Below, one piece after another: positions 4,888 through 5,044 of a stretch of DNA of 5,044 nt. The translations under genes and the position numbers were made by a program. The stretch is taken from the NCBI GenBank assembly GCA_041653315.1, contig JBAZFO010000058.1, positions 1-5,044 of the forward strand. The letters run 5' to 3'. The stretch is from Candidatus Micrarchaeia archaeon. GTDB lineage: Archaea; Micrarchaeota; Micrarchaeia; Anstonellales; JAHKLY01. Below the pieces are notes generated by a model. It was not told the DNA's origin. It was given only the letters and a program-made list of their open reading frames with translations, and searched no databases. Numbering within the stretch: the first letter of the stretch is position 1; the number at the start of each line of letters is the position of its first letter.

Positions 4888-4940
4888 GACTAAGCTACTG
4901 GCCCATAATTAATTTTGTGATTATATTGTATATTGCACAT

Positions 4941-4960
4941 CTTTAAAAAGATTTTTACTG
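4941..4960 (-). promoter_or_regulatory. Candidate TATA promoter of the tRNA-rnp4 unit
   Basis: The minus strand reads CAGTAAAAAT then CTTTTTAAAG. The TATA-like box lies about 40 bases before tRNA position 1 (4904), which predicts a start near 4920 and a leader of about 15 nt for RNase P to remove. The match is reasonable but not strong. Confidence 0.5.
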
Positions 4961-4963
4961 CTT

Positions 4964-4979
4964 AGAAACTCTTTTAAAA
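4964..4979 (+). promoter_or_regulatory. BRE/TATA promoter for a leaderless ffh transcript
   Basis: AGAAACT followed by CTTTTAAAA on the plus strand. The box is centred about 25 bases before the ATG at 5001, so the transcript would begin at or next to the start codon. This agrees with the absence of any GGTGA site before that ATG. It is divergent from the tRNA promoter. Confidence 0.6.
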
Positions 4980-5000
4980 TGCATTAAATAAAAATATTAT

Positions 5001-5044
5001 ATGGTAGACTTAGGTAAAGGATTGAGAAACGCTTTAGCTAAAAT
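5001..5044 (+). CDS. ffh: Probable SRP54 (Ffh) N-terminus, truncated by the window edge
   Basis: Fourteen codons are visible, reading MVDLGKGLRNALAK. The family typically starts with a pattern such as M-x-L-x-x-L-G-x-x-L-x-x-A-L-x-K, the first helix of the N domain, and this fits well. SRP54 is the GTPase that binds signal sequences and SRP RNA and pairs with FtsY. Its receptor gene lies in the same window, though on the other strand and about 3.4 kb away. There is no ribosome site upstream, but a TATA box at about -25 suggests a leaderless mRNA. With so few residues the family call is tentative; the start codon is more certain than the name. Confidence 0.6.
   Translation, partial: MVDLGKGLRNALAK

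Larger units (their letters stand above)
4669..4904 (-). tRNA. tRNA-Ile(UAU) gene with three introns
   Basis: Exons (minus strand) are about 4904-4888, 4847-4826, 4772-4751 and 4682-4669, 75 nt in all. Acceptor GGGCCAG pairs fully with CTGGCCC and is followed by discriminator A73; CCA is not encoded. After U8 and A9, the D stem is GCTT/GAGC (one G-U pair), with G18G19 present. The anticodon stem is CCGGT/ACCGG around the loop CTTATAA, so the anticodon is UAU with U33 and A37. The variable loop is TGGCC (C48). The T stem is GCCGG/CCGGC with loop TTCAAAT. The overall sequence resembles archaeal tRNA-Ile, and A73 agrees. Introns interrupt all three loops. A candidate promoter lies at 4941-4960 and rnp4 follows. 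The reconstruction is by eye. The anticodon and T-loop junctions are well supported; the D-loop junction could shift by a base. Confidence 0.88.

Noticed and set aside
4669..4904. Split (trans-spliced) tRNA halves as in Nanoarchaeum
   Set aside because: All exons are collinear on one strand with bulge-helix-bulge junctions, so ordinary cis introns explain the gene.
1..5044. CRISPR array, insertion sequence or other mobile element
   Set aside because: There are no regularly spaced repeats, transposase or terminal inverted repeats; the window is a housekeeping region.

Overview
The window is a very AT-rich piece of an archaeal chromosome. The evidence is archaeal-type proteins (S19e, L39e, L31e, L18Ae/LX, aIF6, prefoldin alpha, a PDCD5-family protein, the RNase P protein Rnp4/Rpp21), BRE/TATA-like promoters, GGTGA-type Shine-Dalgarno sites and bulge-helix-bulge tRNA introns. 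The compact layout, low GC, short proteins and lysine/glutamate-rich tails suggest a small-genome (DPANN-like) lineage. That placement is inference; the sequence alone does not prove it.

Layout, left to right. Positions 1-151 hold the 5' part of an unrecognised minus-strand gene with its own promoter (about 195-212). Positions 238-4234 are a tight minus-strand operon, transcribed right to left: rps19e, PDCD5-family gene, rpl39e, rpl31e, eif6, rpl18a (LX, 58 codons), prefoldin alpha, ftsY. Gaps run from a 1-nt overlap to 11 nt, and several Shine-Dalgarno sites sit on the previous gene's stop codon. Positions 4235-4371 are a non-coding leader in front of rps19e, with a candidate promoter at its far edge and a tandem 14-nt repeat. 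Positions 4372-4653 encode Rnp4. Only 15 nt upstream of it, 4669-4904 reads as a minus-strand tRNA gene split by three introns. Positions 4905-5000 are a divergent promoter region, and at 5001 the first 14 codons of a plus-strand gene resemble the start of SRP54 (ffh).

How they work together. The genes concern making ribosomes and handling the nascent chain. S19e, LX, L31e and L39e are ribosomal proteins, L31e and L39e lying at the peptide exit tunnel. aIF6 is a 50S anti-association factor, prefoldin is a chaperone, and FtsY with the probable SRP54 form the membrane-targeting pathway. Rnp4 and the tRNA add tRNA maturation.

The most striking item is the tRNA. Removing introns from the D loop (about 40 nt), anticodon loop (53 nt) and T loop (68 nt) gives a complete 75-nt cloverleaf with anticodon UAU, a tRNA-Ile for AUA codons. 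Most archaea instead decode AUA with an agmatidine-modified CAU tRNA, so both the anticodon and the intron number are unusual.
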